64,000 bases of DNA from Salirhabdus sp. Marseille-P4669 (GTDB lineage Bacteria; Bacillota; Bacilli; Bacillales; Alkalibacillaceae): positions 113,429 through 177,428 of the forward strand of contig NZ_OEQK01000009.1 of NCBI RefSeq assembly GCF_900240405.1, read 5' to 3'. The notes beneath the pieces were generated by a model. The model saw only the letters and a list, made by a program, of their open reading frames with translations, did not search any database and was not told where the DNA came from. This document shows, piece by piece, positions 44,241 through 53,411 of this stretch. The position numbers and the translations under genes are program-made. Position 1 is the first letter of the stretch, and each line of letters starts with the position of its first letter.

Positions 44241-45669
44241 TCCTTATCCATCCCTTGTACAAACCTTAAGCTGGTTAAGAAGAAATCGATTCCGCAAAAA
44301 ATGGAAGCTCTATAAATTAATATATTCTGTAGTAATGGATTTTACATATGGAATCTATTTATTCGCATTCCTGGTTATTTCCTTAATTGCCTTTAAAAAT
44401 TATTTATCCGAAATGCAACCGGTTTTCGCGATGTTTCAATCGGTATCTTATTCATGGTTCATAACCATTCTGATTGCCTTTGTCATACGTTCTCTTTTCA
44501 ATTCAACGAGAAGCTCAGGTGTTTATATCACAAGTGCAGAATATCAGCTTACTCTTTTACCTTATAAGAAAGAACAGGTTTGGCTCTATTGTCTTGTAGA
44601 GAAATTCATTAAAATAACAATCTATACTATTTTATTATTTCTTGCCCTTGTAATCCTTCTTCCAGTTCATTCGGAAGTGATCTTTTTATTATGTTTCACA
44701 TTGTGGATTAGTAACTTGACAGGAACAGTTATCGAATGGAGGTTATTTCAGCTAGGAGGACTAAAAAAGTTCTTTTGCGTAGTAGGCTTATCCCTATTAT
44801 TAATCGGATTTCGACTTGTAATAATGTACTACCCATTGCCAGTGAAAGAAGTCTTGTTTAGTAGCTATGCTGTACTACTGGTTATTTTGATTGTACTTTT
44901 GGCATTCTCCCCATTAAAAAATGTCGATTGGGCGAAGGTTGTTTCTTTTGGAGATGTAAAGGTTTGGAATATGATGGCTGTTCAGCGTATTACAAAGGTA
45001 CAGGTGAAACCACCAACGAAGTTCCAGTTACTGAATCAAATGTTTCGGGGGAAAAGAGCAAAAAGACCGTTGCCATATAAATTATCATCGGTTTCCGTTC
45101 GTCTTTGGTTACCGTTTTTTAAAGATCATTTAGAAACGATTTTCAAAACAATAGGTACCTTTTTGTTATTAATGGTTGTTTTTGGCTTTCAAGGAAAAAT
45201 TCCGCTACAAATTTCTTTTTCTTTAGGAATAGTTGTAGTAAATGCGGTGATTAGCTCTCTCTTTGTTTATCAGTTTCAAAGTCCGTTAATGCAAGTATTA
45301 CCGTGGCGATTTGCAGATTGGTATCAATCCTTTAAAAAGTGGTACCTTTCTTTTATTGTACTTTATAGTTTGGTAGCAGCGGCTATGCTATATTTCTATC
45401 ATTATTCCTTACTATCCATTTTGCTTAATATCGTATTTTATATTGTTTGGTTAAGAGTAGACTTAGATTTAGCTGTAATAGCAAAAGTGAAAAGTCTAAA
45501 GAAAGAGTGGGAAACTGGAAAATCGGTCATGATTCGGTTTATCGGTTTTGTTTCCGTCTTCTTTTCGATATCTTATCAATGGATAAGTATAGTTGGCATT
45601 CTGTCCTTAGTCGCCTATTTTGTCTGGAAAGGACCGATACCAATCGATAATGAAAAGGAGTCTGACTAA
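44233..45669 (+). CDS. ABC transporter membrane component (EcsB-like layout)
   Basis: A 478-residue membrane protein with roughly ten to twelve hydrophobic helices and a basic, Arg/Lys-rich N-terminus (LRRNRFRKKWKLYKLIY) typical of Bacillus multi-helix exporter subunits. A central cytosolic basic stretch (about 255-285) separates two membrane halves. It partners the ATPase encoded just upstream. No substrate-specific motif is recognised; relation to EcsB is by general shape only. Confidence 0.75.
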   Translation: MRNPYPSLVQTLSWLRRNRFRKKWKLYKLIYSVVMDFTYGIYLFAFLVISLIAFKNYLSEMQPVFAMFQSVSYSWFITILIAFVIRSLFNSTRSSGVYITSAEYQLTLLPYKKEQVWLYCLVEKFIKITIYTILLFLALVILLPVHSEVIFLLCFTLWISNLTGTVIEWRLFQLGGLKKFFCVVGLSLLLIGFRLVIMYYPLPVKEVLFSSYAVLLVILIVLLAFSPLKNVDWAKVVSFGDVKVWNMMAVQRITKVQVKPPTKFQLLNQMFRGKRAKRPLPYKLSSVSVRLWLPFFKDHLETIFKTIGTFLLLMVVFGFQGKIPLQISFSLGIVVVNAVISSLFVYQFQSPLMQVLPWRFADWYQSFKKWYLSFIVLYSLVAAAMLYFYHYSLLSILLNIVFYIVWLRVDLDLAVIAKVKSLKKEWETGKSVMIRFIGFVSVFFSISYQWISIVGILSLVAYFVWKGPIPIDNEKESD

Positions 45670-45698
45670 ATTGCTATTTTGTCAGGCTCCTATTTTTT
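45657..45698. terminator. Bidirectional terminator
   Basis: Stem GGAGTCTGAC with GTCAGGCTCC (one wobble) followed by TATTTTTT; it overlaps the end of the membrane gene and faces a convergent methyltransferase gene. Confidence 0.8.
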
Positions 45699-46307
45699 AC
45701 ATAAGGCTAGCCCTAAAGGATAGTGAACTTCTTCTCTTCCAGGATAAGGTTCAATTAGAACACCCTTTTGATAAAAGTACGTACGTTCCGAATAGGCACC
45801 AAACAAGTTAAAAAACTCTTCTTGCGTAAGTTGATGAACATGAAACAATTGGCCAGATGGTATCCCTCTGCCTTCTCCAAATGGAGTGGATAAGAGTAGT
45901 GTTCCACCTGGTTTTAATAACTCATCATAGTTCCGTAAGAGATGGTCTTCCGCTTGGATATGTTCAATCGTTTCAAAACTAACAATGACATCGAACAGGC
46001 CTAATTTAGCCTTTAATGTTTCATCGGTTGCATCTGCTACAATAAACTTTGACTTTGGATGATAATATTTCCCTCGGGCATACGTAATGATATCGGGGTC
46101 AATATCTACTCCGATTACCTCGTCTACATGGAATTTTCTCTCTTTGGCAAGCATATGGGTGCCATATCCTGAACCGCATGATAAGTCTAATACCCGGCCC
46201 TTTATATACGGTAAAGCAAACTGATATCGAGCAATGTGCTCTAGCAGAAGTTTATTTAATGGGTCCATAAACTCTGGTATGATTCGTTCCTCTGTATTTT
46301 CGATCAC
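45690..46307 (-). CDS. Class I SAM-dependent methyltransferase
   Basis: A 205-residue methyltransferase. Motif I is GRVLDLSCGSGYGTHML (about residues 38-54), the acidic ribose-binding VIGVDIDPDII follows at about 67-77, then FIVADATDETL and FDVIVSFETIEHI (motif post-I/II). GTG start with GAGGTG eleven bases upstream. The substrate is unknown. It lies 74 bases downstream of the reductase-like gene on the same strand. Confidence 0.88.
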   Translation of the reverse strand: MIENTEERIIPEFMDPLNKLLLEHIARYQFALPYIKGRVLDLSCGSGYGTHMLAKERKFHVDEVIGVDIDPDIITYARGKYYHPKSKFIVADATDETLKAKLGLFDVIVSFETIEHIQAEDHLLRNYDELLKPGGTLLLSTPFGEGRGIPSGQLFHVHQLTQEEFFNLFGAYSERTYFYQKGVLIEPYPGREEVHYPLGLALCKK

Positions 46308-46381
46308 GTCTTCTTTTCACCTCATTAAACCATAGCAATCATGTATATTTATGATAGCACAGTAAAAGGAGTCTAGCACTG

Positions 46382-47485
46382 TTAGGCAATTTCAATGTGT
46401 TTGCTTTTGTCGGTTGCATGTTCTTTATAATATTTTACTAAATTAGGAATAACATTCTTCATATCTGGACATTTTATTCCACTTCCTTTGAGGTCCCTTT
46501 GTGCTTCACTGCAATCATATATGGTTTGTTCATTGAAGTAATCAAGTGCTTGTTTTTCTACTTGCATCCATTTTCGGATAAAAGGTATTTTTAAATGGAA
46601 TTCCGCTAATTTATGGGGGACGGTACCTTTAGGTTTTTTTCCTAAATAATGATACATAAATAGGCGGTATAGTTCTCGAGCCGTATACGGATTTGGGTCG
46701 GTAAGGTGATACGTTGCACTTTTCTTTTGATTTTTATCCATATGGCCGAGGTAGATGGTTGACTGTATAATATAATCCAAAGGAACGACATTTAATAAGG
46801 CGTTCGCTTTACCTACATAAGGAATCAACGGCATAAAGCGGATATGGCGGAACATATTTAACATAAAATAAGGGCCATCGAATTTAAGGGTTTCTCCTGT
46901 TTGGGAATGACCTACTACTATACCTGGTCGTATAATGGTTGTAGGAATACGTTCCTTTAATGCATCAACCAAAACCTCTGCCTCATATTTCGTTGCCTCA
47001 TAATGGTTGTTATGTCCTTCATTGTGCTGTAAGTCATGCTCGTATACGGTACCTTGACGTTTTCCTGCAACAAATGCAGTACTAAAATAAACATACCGCT
47101 CTAGCATTTTTAAATCTAATACGAAAGCGTTTACATTTTTAGTCCCGGTAATGTTTACTTTTTTAGCAGGCTCTAAGGGAACGGCTAAATCGTAAATGGC
47201 TGCTAGATGAAAAACATGCGTTACCTCTTCCATTAATTTAGAGTAGGTTTTTTCTTGAATAGCAAGTCTTTCTTCTGTAATATCCCCAGCAATAAGAGAA
47301 ATTTTATCGGAGGAGATTCCCAACTGGTCTGTCAGCATCTGAACAGACTGCTGAGCTTTTTCCATAAAAGAAGGTAAAACAAGTGCGTAGATGTGATCAA
47401 CCGGATATTTTGCATCAAAAAGTTCTCTTATTAAATACGTGGCAAGGTATCCGGGGTAGCCTGTAAAAAAATACGTGTTGCCCAT
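46382..47485 (-). CDS. Extended SDR, fatty acyl-CoA reductase-like (NAD_binding_4)
   Basis: A 367-residue extended short-chain dehydrogenase. It has the glycine motif FFTGYPGYLATYLIRELF at the N-terminus, HLAAIYDLAVP at about 93-103, the catalytic Tyr-Lys pair in HYEATKYEAEVLV (about 162-174) and IIRPGIVVGHSQTG. This combination is shared by male-sterility/acyl-CoA-reductase and carboxylate-reductase terminal domains, suggesting reduction of an acyl thioester or modification of a sugar. ATG start after GGAGGTG. Neighbour of a methyltransferase; the pair may share a pathway. Confidence 0.82.
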   Translation of the reverse strand: MGNTYFFTGYPGYLATYLIRELFDAKYPVDHIYALVLPSFMEKAQQSVQMLTDQLGISSDKISLIAGDITEERLAIQEKTYSKLMEEVTHVFHLAAIYDLAVPLEPAKKVNITGTKNVNAFVLDLKMLERYVYFSTAFVAGKRQGTVYEHDLQHNEGHNNHYEATKYEAEVLVDALKERIPTTIIRPGIVVGHSQTGETLKFDGPYFMLNMFRHIRFMPLIPYVGKANALLNVVPLDYIIQSTIYLGHMDKNQKKSATYHLTDPNPYTARELYRLFMYHYLGKKPKGTVPHKLAEFHLKIPFIRKWMQVEKQALDYFNEQTIYDCSEAQRDLKGSGIKCPDMKNVIPNLVKYYKEHATDKSKHIEIA

Positions 47486-47635
47486 AAGCTCTACACCTCC
47501 AAGAAATTATTTAACATTTATATTCTCTTATGAAAATAAAAATTCCTTTAATTACAACAAATACACCAAAAGTAAGGATTCGCATAAACTAAAAAATAGG
47601 AAGAAATGTAAAAAGCTATGTAGGAGGGATTAAAG

Positions 47636-47968
47636 GTGAATCATCAATGGGGACAATATCATAATGGACCAGTGCATTATGTTCCGCCTTCCTTTCCACC
47701 AAAGTTCCCGTTTCAGTCAACGCCAAATCAGGGTCAACCTGTGACACCATACGAGAATTTTCAGAAGCCGCCAATACCTTTAAATAGTTATGGTAATCAA
47801 ACCCAAGTACAAAAAGGGATGAATCCGATTATACAACAATTTCAGAATTCAAATGGTCAAATTGATTTTGATAAAGTTTTTTCTACTGTGGGGCAAATTG
47901 TAAATACCGTGAATCAGGTTCAACCGTTAGTAAAGCAATTTGGATCGATAATGAAAGGCTTCAAATAG
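47636..47968 (+). CDS. YppG-like protein
   Basis: A 110-residue protein whose first 60 residues are Pro/Gln/Asn/Tyr-rich and low in complexity (PPSFPPKFPF, PPIPLNSYGNQ). The C-terminal helix (about 62-108: GQIDFDKVFSTVGQIVNTVNQVQPLVKQF) matches the Bacillus YppG family. Relatives are small proteins in sporulating Bacilli; precise function is unknown. GTG start after AGGAGGG. Confidence 0.75.
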   Translation: MNHQWGQYHNGPVHYVPPSFPPKFPFQSTPNQGQPVTPYENFQKPPIPLNSYGNQTQVQKGMNPIIQQFQNSNGQIDFDKVFSTVGQIVNTVNQVQPLVKQFGSIMKGFK

Positions 47969-47996
47969 GCGGGAATAGGGATACAATGGTAATGAA

Positions 47997-48040
47997 AAAA
48001 GCTTGGGCGTATACACAACAATGTACTTCCCAAGCTTTTC
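47997..48040. terminator. Bidirectional terminator
   Basis: Stem AAAAGCTTGGG with CCCAAGCTTTT between convergent yppG-like and degV genes. Confidence 0.8.
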
Positions 48041-48082
48041 AACTAATTCTAGTTTCAAAACGTGCTTTTTTGAAAGACAGGA

Positions 48083-48931
48083 TCAATCTCTAAAGAAGGA
48101 TATGACAAGTCCGCCTTGTCCAGCGTAGTTTGCAATCAGAGGTCCCATGTCCATCATGATGGAATTCTTAAATGGATATTTTGCCTTAATTTCTGCTAAT
48201 ATCTTTTTCGCCGTTCCTTCTTCATTCCCGTGAGCAAGTGCTATCGTATCGAACTCAGTCGTCTTTTCTCCAATTTGATCAACAAATCGGCGCATCGCTT
48301 TTTTACTGCCCCGCACTTTTTCTGCAACATCGATTACACCTTCTTCGGTTGCCTTTAATAATAGTTTAATATTCAAAGTTTTAGCGATAGCACCTTTCAT
48401 TTTATCAAGACGTCCACCTTTAATTAAATTATCTAACGTTTTTAATACAAATAAGGTAGATATCTTATCCACTCGTTCTTTTAAATGATGTACTAAATCG
48501 TGAAAGTGGATGTTCTCCACCATCTTCTTACTAGCTTCATGTAAGAGTAATGCAATGCCACAAGAAGCGGTCTTCGTATTAATAACCTCAATTTGTCGAT
48601 CAGGCTCTTCTTCTAGTAACATATCTCGGCCAATAACAGCGCTTTGATAAGTACCACTAACACCTTTGGAAATGGATAGCATAATGATCGCTTTCTCTTT
48701 GTCTACTTCTTTATAAGCATTATAAAAGTCTTGAGGGCTCGGAGCTGATGTCTTAGGTAATGTAGGTGAGCTTTTCATTAAATCATAGAGCTCTGGAAGT
48801 TCTTTATCTGGGCTAACTTTATACTGTTCTCCATTAATTTCTATATTTAGAGGTACTACCTTAATGTTTAGCTTTTCTTGAATAGAAAATGGAAAATCAG
48901 CTCCACCGTCTGTCATTAATTGGATGTTCAT
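48083..48931 (-). CDS. DegV family protein (fatty-acid binding)
   Basis: A 282-residue DegV/FakB-type protein. It opens with IQLMTDGGADFPFS, has the SAPSPQDFYNAYKEV and ISKGVSGTYQSA loops (about residues 60-95) that hold the carboxylate of a bound fatty acid, and GGRLDKMKGAIAK near 155. FakB proteins present fatty acids to the kinase FakA; DegV paralogues without known partner are common in Bacilli. ATG start after GGAGGAG. Confidence 0.9.
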   Translation of the reverse strand: MNIQLMTDGGADFPFSIQEKLNIKVVPLNIEINGEQYKVSPDKELPELYDLMKSSPTLPKTSAPSPQDFYNAYKEVDKEKAIIMLSISKGVSGTYQSAVIGRDMLLEEEPDRQIEVINTKTASCGIALLLHEASKKMVENIHFHDLVHHLKERVDKISTLFVLKTLDNLIKGGRLDKMKGAIAKTLNIKLLLKATEEGVIDVAEKVRGSKKAMRRFVDQIGEKTTEFDTIALAHGNEEGTAKKILAEIKAKYPFKNSIMMDMGPLIANYAGQGGLVISFFRD

Positions 48932-49144
48932 TTATATCTCCTCCTTATTTCAAAAACTACCTTTTTTATAGAAGCATATTACATATAACCTCATATTTGC
49001 ACCATGAAATGTATTTGGAATAGAGATACAAACATAGGTAAGAATTGTTTCTGTTGTTAACGATTACAAATTTTAGGTCTATTGTATCATGGTGAAAAGT
49101 CAATTACACGTAATAACATGCTAGAAATAAAAGTAAATGAGACG

Positions 49145-49756
49145 CTAAATCCAACGGGAATGGGTTTTAGATGAAATTAATAAATTAGCTAGGGCAAACC
49201 CACCTATAAATCCAAAGATATGTGCATACACATTTATGTTAGAACGAACAAATGTCATAATTAATGCGATAACCATGATGGTAACAATAATTTGTTTGTT
49301 TTGATCATCTATTAGGTGTTTACGGAATAACACGATGAAAAGGTAAGCACCAAATATACCAAAAACAGCCCCAGATGCCCCTGCGTGCTGTAAGTAGATA
49401 GAGCCTAAATAAAAGGTTGCAATATTACCGATAATGCCAGACCCTAAATAAAGAATAACAAATTTTGTTTTTCCTAACATTCTCTCAAGTGGTGGTCCAA
49501 ATAGGACAAGGGAGAAGGAATTAAATAGTGCATGAATGAGTCCATAATGAAAAAAGACAGCTGTTAAAAGGCGCCAATATTCATTATTGTATTCAATCAT
49601 AAAATTAGTACCCAAACCTAATTCACGTATCGATTCAAAAAGAGGAATAGGAAGAAATTCGGTTAACAACCATAGACCTAAATTAATAGCTACAAGTATA
49701 CTTACAATAGGGTAAAATTTTAAAAATTGTTGAAAACTTTCCGTTCGAAAAAACAT
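49145..49756 (-). CDS. Rhomboid-family intramembrane serine protease
   Basis: A 203-residue membrane protein with six hydrophobic helices. The catalytic Ser128 is in HAGASGAVFG and His179 in NVYAHIFGFIGGF; the WR motif (EYWRLLTAVFFH, about 60-70) and Asn79 (HALFNS) that stabilise the oxyanion are also present. All key residues are intact. It is divergent from acpS, the same arrangement as ydcA/acpS in B. subtilis. Start ATG after CAGGTGATG. Confidence 0.9.
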   Translation of the reverse strand: MFFRTESFQQFLKFYPIVSILVAINLGLWLLTEFLPIPLFESIRELGLGTNFMIEYNNEYWRLLTAVFFHYGLIHALFNSFSLVLFGPPLERMLGKTKFVILYLGSGIIGNIATFYLGSIYLQHAGASGAVFGIFGAYLFIVLFRKHLIDDQNKQIIVTIMVIALIMTFVRSNINVYAHIFGFIGGFALANLLISSKTHSRWI

Positions 49757-49888
49757 AGCATCACCTGTTTTTCATATTTCCATTTAAGCTATTTAACTCG
49801 AATGGATTTACTTATCTCATATTATACATATTCATTATTGGAAATGCTTTTAAAGAATCAAATAAATTTTATAGAGGGTAGGATGACC

Positions 49889-50251
49889 ATGATCAAAGGT
49901 ATTGGTGTAGACATAATAGAACTAAAACGGATTGAACATGCGATTGAGAAAAATAAAAGATTTTATGACCGAATTTTAACGGAAAGAGAAAAGGAAATGG
50001 TAAAACAGTTTACCACTTTACATAGAAAAGTAGAGTATACTGCTGGTAGATTTGCAGCCAAAGAAGCGTATGCTAAAGCTAATGGTACTGGTATTGGTGG
50101 TGCGCTATCATTTGTTGATATAGAAATTTTGCCAGATGAAAACGGAAAACCAGAAGTTTATTTGAAGGGTAAAAAATGCAAGACTGCCTTTCTTTCTATA
50201 TCACATAGTACGCAATTTGTTGTTGCGCAGGTTGTTATTGAAGAGAGTTGA
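49889..50251 (+). CDS. acpS: Holo-[acyl-carrier-protein] synthase
   Basis: Transfers 4'-phosphopantetheine from CoA to apo-ACP, starting fatty-acid synthesis. The product is 120 residues, the expected size, with the metal-binding Asp in GIGVDIIELKRIE (about 4-16) and Glu in RFAAKEAYAKANGTG (about 52-66), and the C-terminal SISHSTQFVVAQVV. ATG 49889 or 49883 are both possible after GAGGGTAGG; longer upstream frame is not supported. It opens the B. subtilis-like acpS-ydcC-alr-ndoAI-ndoA order. Confidence 0.94.
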   Translation: MIKGIGVDIIELKRIEHAIEKNKRFYDRILTEREKEMVKQFTTLHRKVEYTAGRFAAKEAYAKANGTGIGGALSFVDIEILPDENGKPEVYLKGKKCKTAFLSISHSTQFVVAQVVIEES

Positions 50252-50640
50252 TCCAGATTAGTGGAAGGAATGCTCTTCTAACTCCAGAGGTCCTTTTCCT
50301 TTTCTGTGCATATTCGGATAGTTTGTCTCATATATTGGAGTAGCGGGTAGGAGGGAAAGACGAGCATCCGTTTTGAAATGATGAAAGTGTATGATTATCA
50401 ACTTGCTTTTTTATTATCGACCCAAGTTGATAGGGAAAATCATAGTAATATGGGGGAGGGAAGGTAAATGCAATGAGGAGAACGATTTCCTACTAAAAAA
50501 TGTTGCTTTCATACATTTTCATTTTGGACGTGCCGTCAATCTCTTTGTCCAGAGATAGGAAAGTAATGAAATGAAATATTTAGCATGAGCGTTATGAGCA
50601 TACGCTTTTCTATTTGAAATGAGACAAAGGAGTTGTGAAC
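50252..50640. other. 389-base intergenic region with a long inverted repeat
   Basis: No convincing gene. Just after acpS a weak hairpin (about 50266-50295) precedes a pyrimidine run. At 50396-50432 there is a perfect 10-bp inverted repeat, TATCAACTTG ... CAAGTTGATA, with a 17-base spacer. A 29-codon ATG frame (50378-50467) covers it but has its ribosome-site-like AGGAGGG too far upstream. The 3' end has AAAGGAG for the next gene. Confidence 0.5.
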
Positions 50641-51660
50641 ATGAAGAAAAAACATTTGCTTTGGTGCTTGAGTCTTCTTATGATCGTTTTTATTGCTGCG
50701 TGTGGGGAAAAGTCGAAAGAGGATGTTTTAGAATCTCTTGGAACAAAAGTTGATGAAATGAGCGGATATAAAGCACAAGCAAAGATGACTTTAAAAACTG
50801 GGGAAGAAGTTCAAAATTACGAAATTGATGTTTGGCATAAGAAGGATGATTTTTATCGTGTCAAACTAAATAATCCGAATAGCGAAAAAGGGAATCAAAT
50901 CATTTTACGGAACAGTGAAGGTGTATTTGTACTAACGCCAGCCTTAAACAAAAGCTTTAAATTCCAGAGTGAGTGGCCAAACAATACGAGTCAACCATAT
51001 CTATATGCATCTTTAATTAATGATGTATTAAAGGATACGGAAGGCAAATACAAAGAAACGGAAAAGCACTACGTATTTACGACAAAGACCAATTATCAAA
51101 GCAATAAAAACCTACCATATCAAGATGTAACATTTGATAAAAAGACACTAAAGCCAGTAATGGTTACGGTATACGACAAGGATTATAATGCTCTTGTGGA
51201 AATTAACTTTTCCTCATTTGAATTTGATCCAGAATTTGCGAAAGACGACTTCGATACGCAAAAAAACTTAACGAGTAGTATTGCAGAAGTACCAGCTATG
51301 GCAGGTATGGAAGATGAAGATTTAACAGTTCTATATCCAACAGAGCTACCAGAAGGTACATCGTTAATGGAAAAAGAGGAAGTTCAAACGGAAAATGGTA
51401 CAAGGGTTATTCTTACTTTTGGTGGGGACAAGAGTTTTACTCTAGTAGAAGAAAAGTATAATACCTTTCCAACAAGCCTAACAGAACCAGTAGCTGTACA
51501 AGGAGATCCAGTAAACCTAGGCTTCACAGTAAGTGCCATGACAGATAAAACCGTTGAATGGCATCAAAACAACATGAGATTTTATTTAGCAAGTGAAGAA
51601 CTAACAAAAGAAGAAATGATCCAAGTAGCAAGCTCCGTAAATGGAAAAGAAATGAAATAA
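50641..51660 (+). CDS. ydcC: YdcC-family sporulation-associated lipoprotein (LolA/LppX-like fold)
   Basis: A 339-residue lipoprotein. The signal peptide ends in IAAC (Cys21). The rest is a LolA-like half-barrel: short strands such as QAKMTLKTGEEVQNYEIDVWHKKDDFYRV (about 47-75) and PYQDVTFDKKTLKPVMVTVYDKD (about 160-183). It matches B. subtilis YdcC by size and position between acpS and alr; that gene is sporulation-controlled. ATG 50641 is eight bases after AAAGGAG. Proposed to carry a lipid or peptide at the membrane; unproven. Confidence 0.85.
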   Translation: MKKKHLLWCLSLLMIVFIAACGEKSKEDVLESLGTKVDEMSGYKAQAKMTLKTGEEVQNYEIDVWHKKDDFYRVKLNNPNSEKGNQIILRNSEGVFVLTPALNKSFKFQSEWPNNTSQPYLYASLINDVLKDTEGKYKETEKHYVFTTKTNYQSNKNLPYQDVTFDKKTLKPVMVTVYDKDYNALVEINFSSFEFDPEFAKDDFDTQKNLTSSIAEVPAMAGMEDEDLTVLYPTELPEGTSLMEKEEVQTENGTRVILTFGGDKSFTLVEEKYNTFPTSLTEPVAVQGDPVNLGFTVSAMTDKTVEWHQNNMRFYLASEELTKEEMIQVASSVNGKEMK

Positions 51661-51676
51661 CATATTTTTTTAATAG

Positions 51677-51710
51677 AAGCAGACTCTAACGACTTTAGAG
51701 TCTGCTTTTT
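51677..51710 (+). terminator. Terminator of the ydcC gene
   Basis: Perfect 13-bp stem AAGCAGACTCTAA/TTAGAGTCTGCTT with a five-base loop, followed by TTT. Confidence 0.85.
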
Positions 51711-51723
51711 GGTGTATACTAAA

Positions 51724-51900
51724 AGAAAAGCGGAAGCGCCTTGGTCTCGGCGTGCAGCTAGCCAAAGAAAAGCGGAAGCGCCTTGGTCTCGGCGTGCAGC
51801 TAGCCAAAGAAAAGCGGAAGCGCCTTGGTCTCGGCGCTGCAGCTAGCCAATGAAAAGCGGAAGCACCTTGGTCAAAAAAAGCAGAAACATGTCGGTCAGT
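51724..51900. repeat. 42-bp tandem repeat array (about four copies)
   Basis: Three nearly identical 42-43-base units, each with GAAAAGCGGAAGCGCCTTGG followed by TCTCGGCG, TGCAGCTAGCC, begin near 51724, 51766 and 51808. A fourth, diverged half-unit follows at about 51850 and a degenerate echo (AAAAAAGCAGAAAC) at about 51873. The unit is more GC-rich than its surroundings and contains short dyads (CGCC/GGCG, TTGG/CCAA). Similar AAAAGCGGAAGCGCC sequences are scattered in Bacillaceae genomes, by memory. No coding content. Confidence 0.9.
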
Positions 51901-52039
51901 TTTAACGAATACACTACGAAAAGTATAGTGATGTTCTTTCTATTGAAGAGGTTCTAAAAATGTCTTAGGTAATGACAAAATGGAATACATTACGCGGAAG
52001 ATGTATTCAAACGTAGTAGGAGAGGGGCACAGTACTTTG

Positions 52040-53194
52040 ATGCAGCAGTTTTATCGAGACTCATGGGTGGAAATACAATTAACTGCAATAAAACAAAATA
52101 TTCGGAAGCTACGTGAACACTTAACAGAAGGCAAAAAGATTATCGCAGTTGTTAAAGCAAATGCATATGGGCATGGTGACATACAAGTTGCCAAGGCTGC
52201 CTTAGAAGAAGGTGTAGATGGATTAGCGGTCGCACTATTAGATGAGGCGCTAAAGCTTAGACACGCTGGAATAAAAGCGCCTATCCTAGTTCTTGGTTGG
52301 GTACGTCCAGATGTGGCTGATATTGCAGCCAAAAACGACATTACTTTAACTGTTTTCCAAAGTGATTGGATTCGGGACGCGATGACGTATTTAAATAGTA
52401 ATAAATTATCCGTACATATAAAAGCAGATACAGGGATGGGTCGAATTGGAGTGAAAAGTGTAGAGGAATTAAGGGATGTACTTGCATCTTTAGATTCGAA
52501 CTACTTTCATGTAGGAGGTATGTTTACCCATTATGCAACTGCGGATGAAGAAGATATTGCGTATTATAAGGAGCAACAACACCAGTTTCACAAGCTGGTA
52601 GAAGTTTTTAGAGATGAAGTAAAGGGAAATACATTTATACATGCTGATAATAGTGCAGCTGGTATGCGGTTTCCGAGTCAAGTTTTCGATGGAGTGCGCT
52701 ACGGAATAAGTATGTATGGCCTTTATCCTTCTAGCGTTGTGAAAAAGGAAGAGCCATTTCAACTAGAACCTGCTTTTTCATTACATAGTCGACTTGTACA
52801 TGTAAAAAAGGTGAGAACAGGCGAATACATTAGCTATGGACGAACCTTTCAAGCTGATACAGATATGTGGATTGGTACCGTTCCTTTAGGCTATGCAGAC
52901 GGTTGGATTCGGAAATTACAAGGCGCCGAAGTATTAGTGAATGACAAGAGAATGCCAATCGTTGGTCGTATTTGTATGGATCAATTTATGGTACGACTAG
53001 ATAACGCTTATCCTGTTGGGACTAAAGTGACGTTAATTGGAAAACAAGAGGAAAGCGAAATTACAATGGATGAGATAGCAGATAAATTAGATACCATTAA
53101 TTATGAGGTGCCGTGTACGATAACCTCAAGAGTTCCAAGGATTTATAAAAGTGGTGAAATCCAGGTTGCAGTGGAAAATATCGTGTTAAAATAG
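52040..53194 (+). CDS. alr: Alanine racemase
   Basis: PLP-dependent racemase supplying D-alanine for peptidoglycan. The product is about 384 residues, with PLP-binding Lys39 in IAVVKANAYGHG, the ADTGMGRIG motif near 130-140, HADNSAAGMRFP near 200 and the second catalytic Tyr in GEYISYGRTFQA (about 260). The frame opens 20 codons earlier, but AGGAGAGGGG at 52018-52027 supports TTG 52037 or ATG 52040. Position before the ndoAI-ndoA pair matches B. subtilis. Confidence 0.95.
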   Translation: MQQFYRDSWVEIQLTAIKQNIRKLREHLTEGKKIIAVVKANAYGHGDIQVAKAALEEGVDGLAVALLDEALKLRHAGIKAPILVLGWVRPDVADIAAKNDITLTVFQSDWIRDAMTYLNSNKLSVHIKADTGMGRIGVKSVEELRDVLASLDSNYFHVGGMFTHYATADEEDIAYYKEQQHQFHKLVEVFRDEVKGNTFIHADNSAAGMRFPSQVFDGVRYGISMYGLYPSSVVKKEEPFQLEPAFSLHSRLVHVKKVRTGEYISYGRTFQADTDMWIGTVPLGYADGWIRKLQGAEVLVNDKRMPIVGRICMDQFMVRLDNAYPVGTKVTLIGKQEESEITMDEIADKLDTINYEVPCTITSRVPRIYKSGEIQVAVENIVLK

Positions 53195-53411
53195 AAGTTT
53201 TTGTTTAAATGGAAGCATAAATGTGTAGAATTGGAATAAATATAAAAATGTCTTAAAGCGCACTCTATTTTCATTATTATCTATTTAAGAAGTGGCAATT
53301 TCTTCCGTAAGGCGAAATCTTGAATATAGCTTTTGCAATGCAATAATCAGCGTGTTATGATTAAAGGGAATTTATACTTTTGTCAGGTAAAGCATGGTGG
53401 AGGTGTATGTT

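Noticed and set aside
50378..50467. 29-codon frame over the inverted repeat upstream of ydcC
   Set aside because: The only ribosome-site-like sequence is more than 20 bases upstream of the ATG, and the composition is unremarkable.
51724..51900. Possible CRISPR array
   Set aside because: The units are contiguous 42-43-base tandem copies with no unique spacers, and no cas genes are near.
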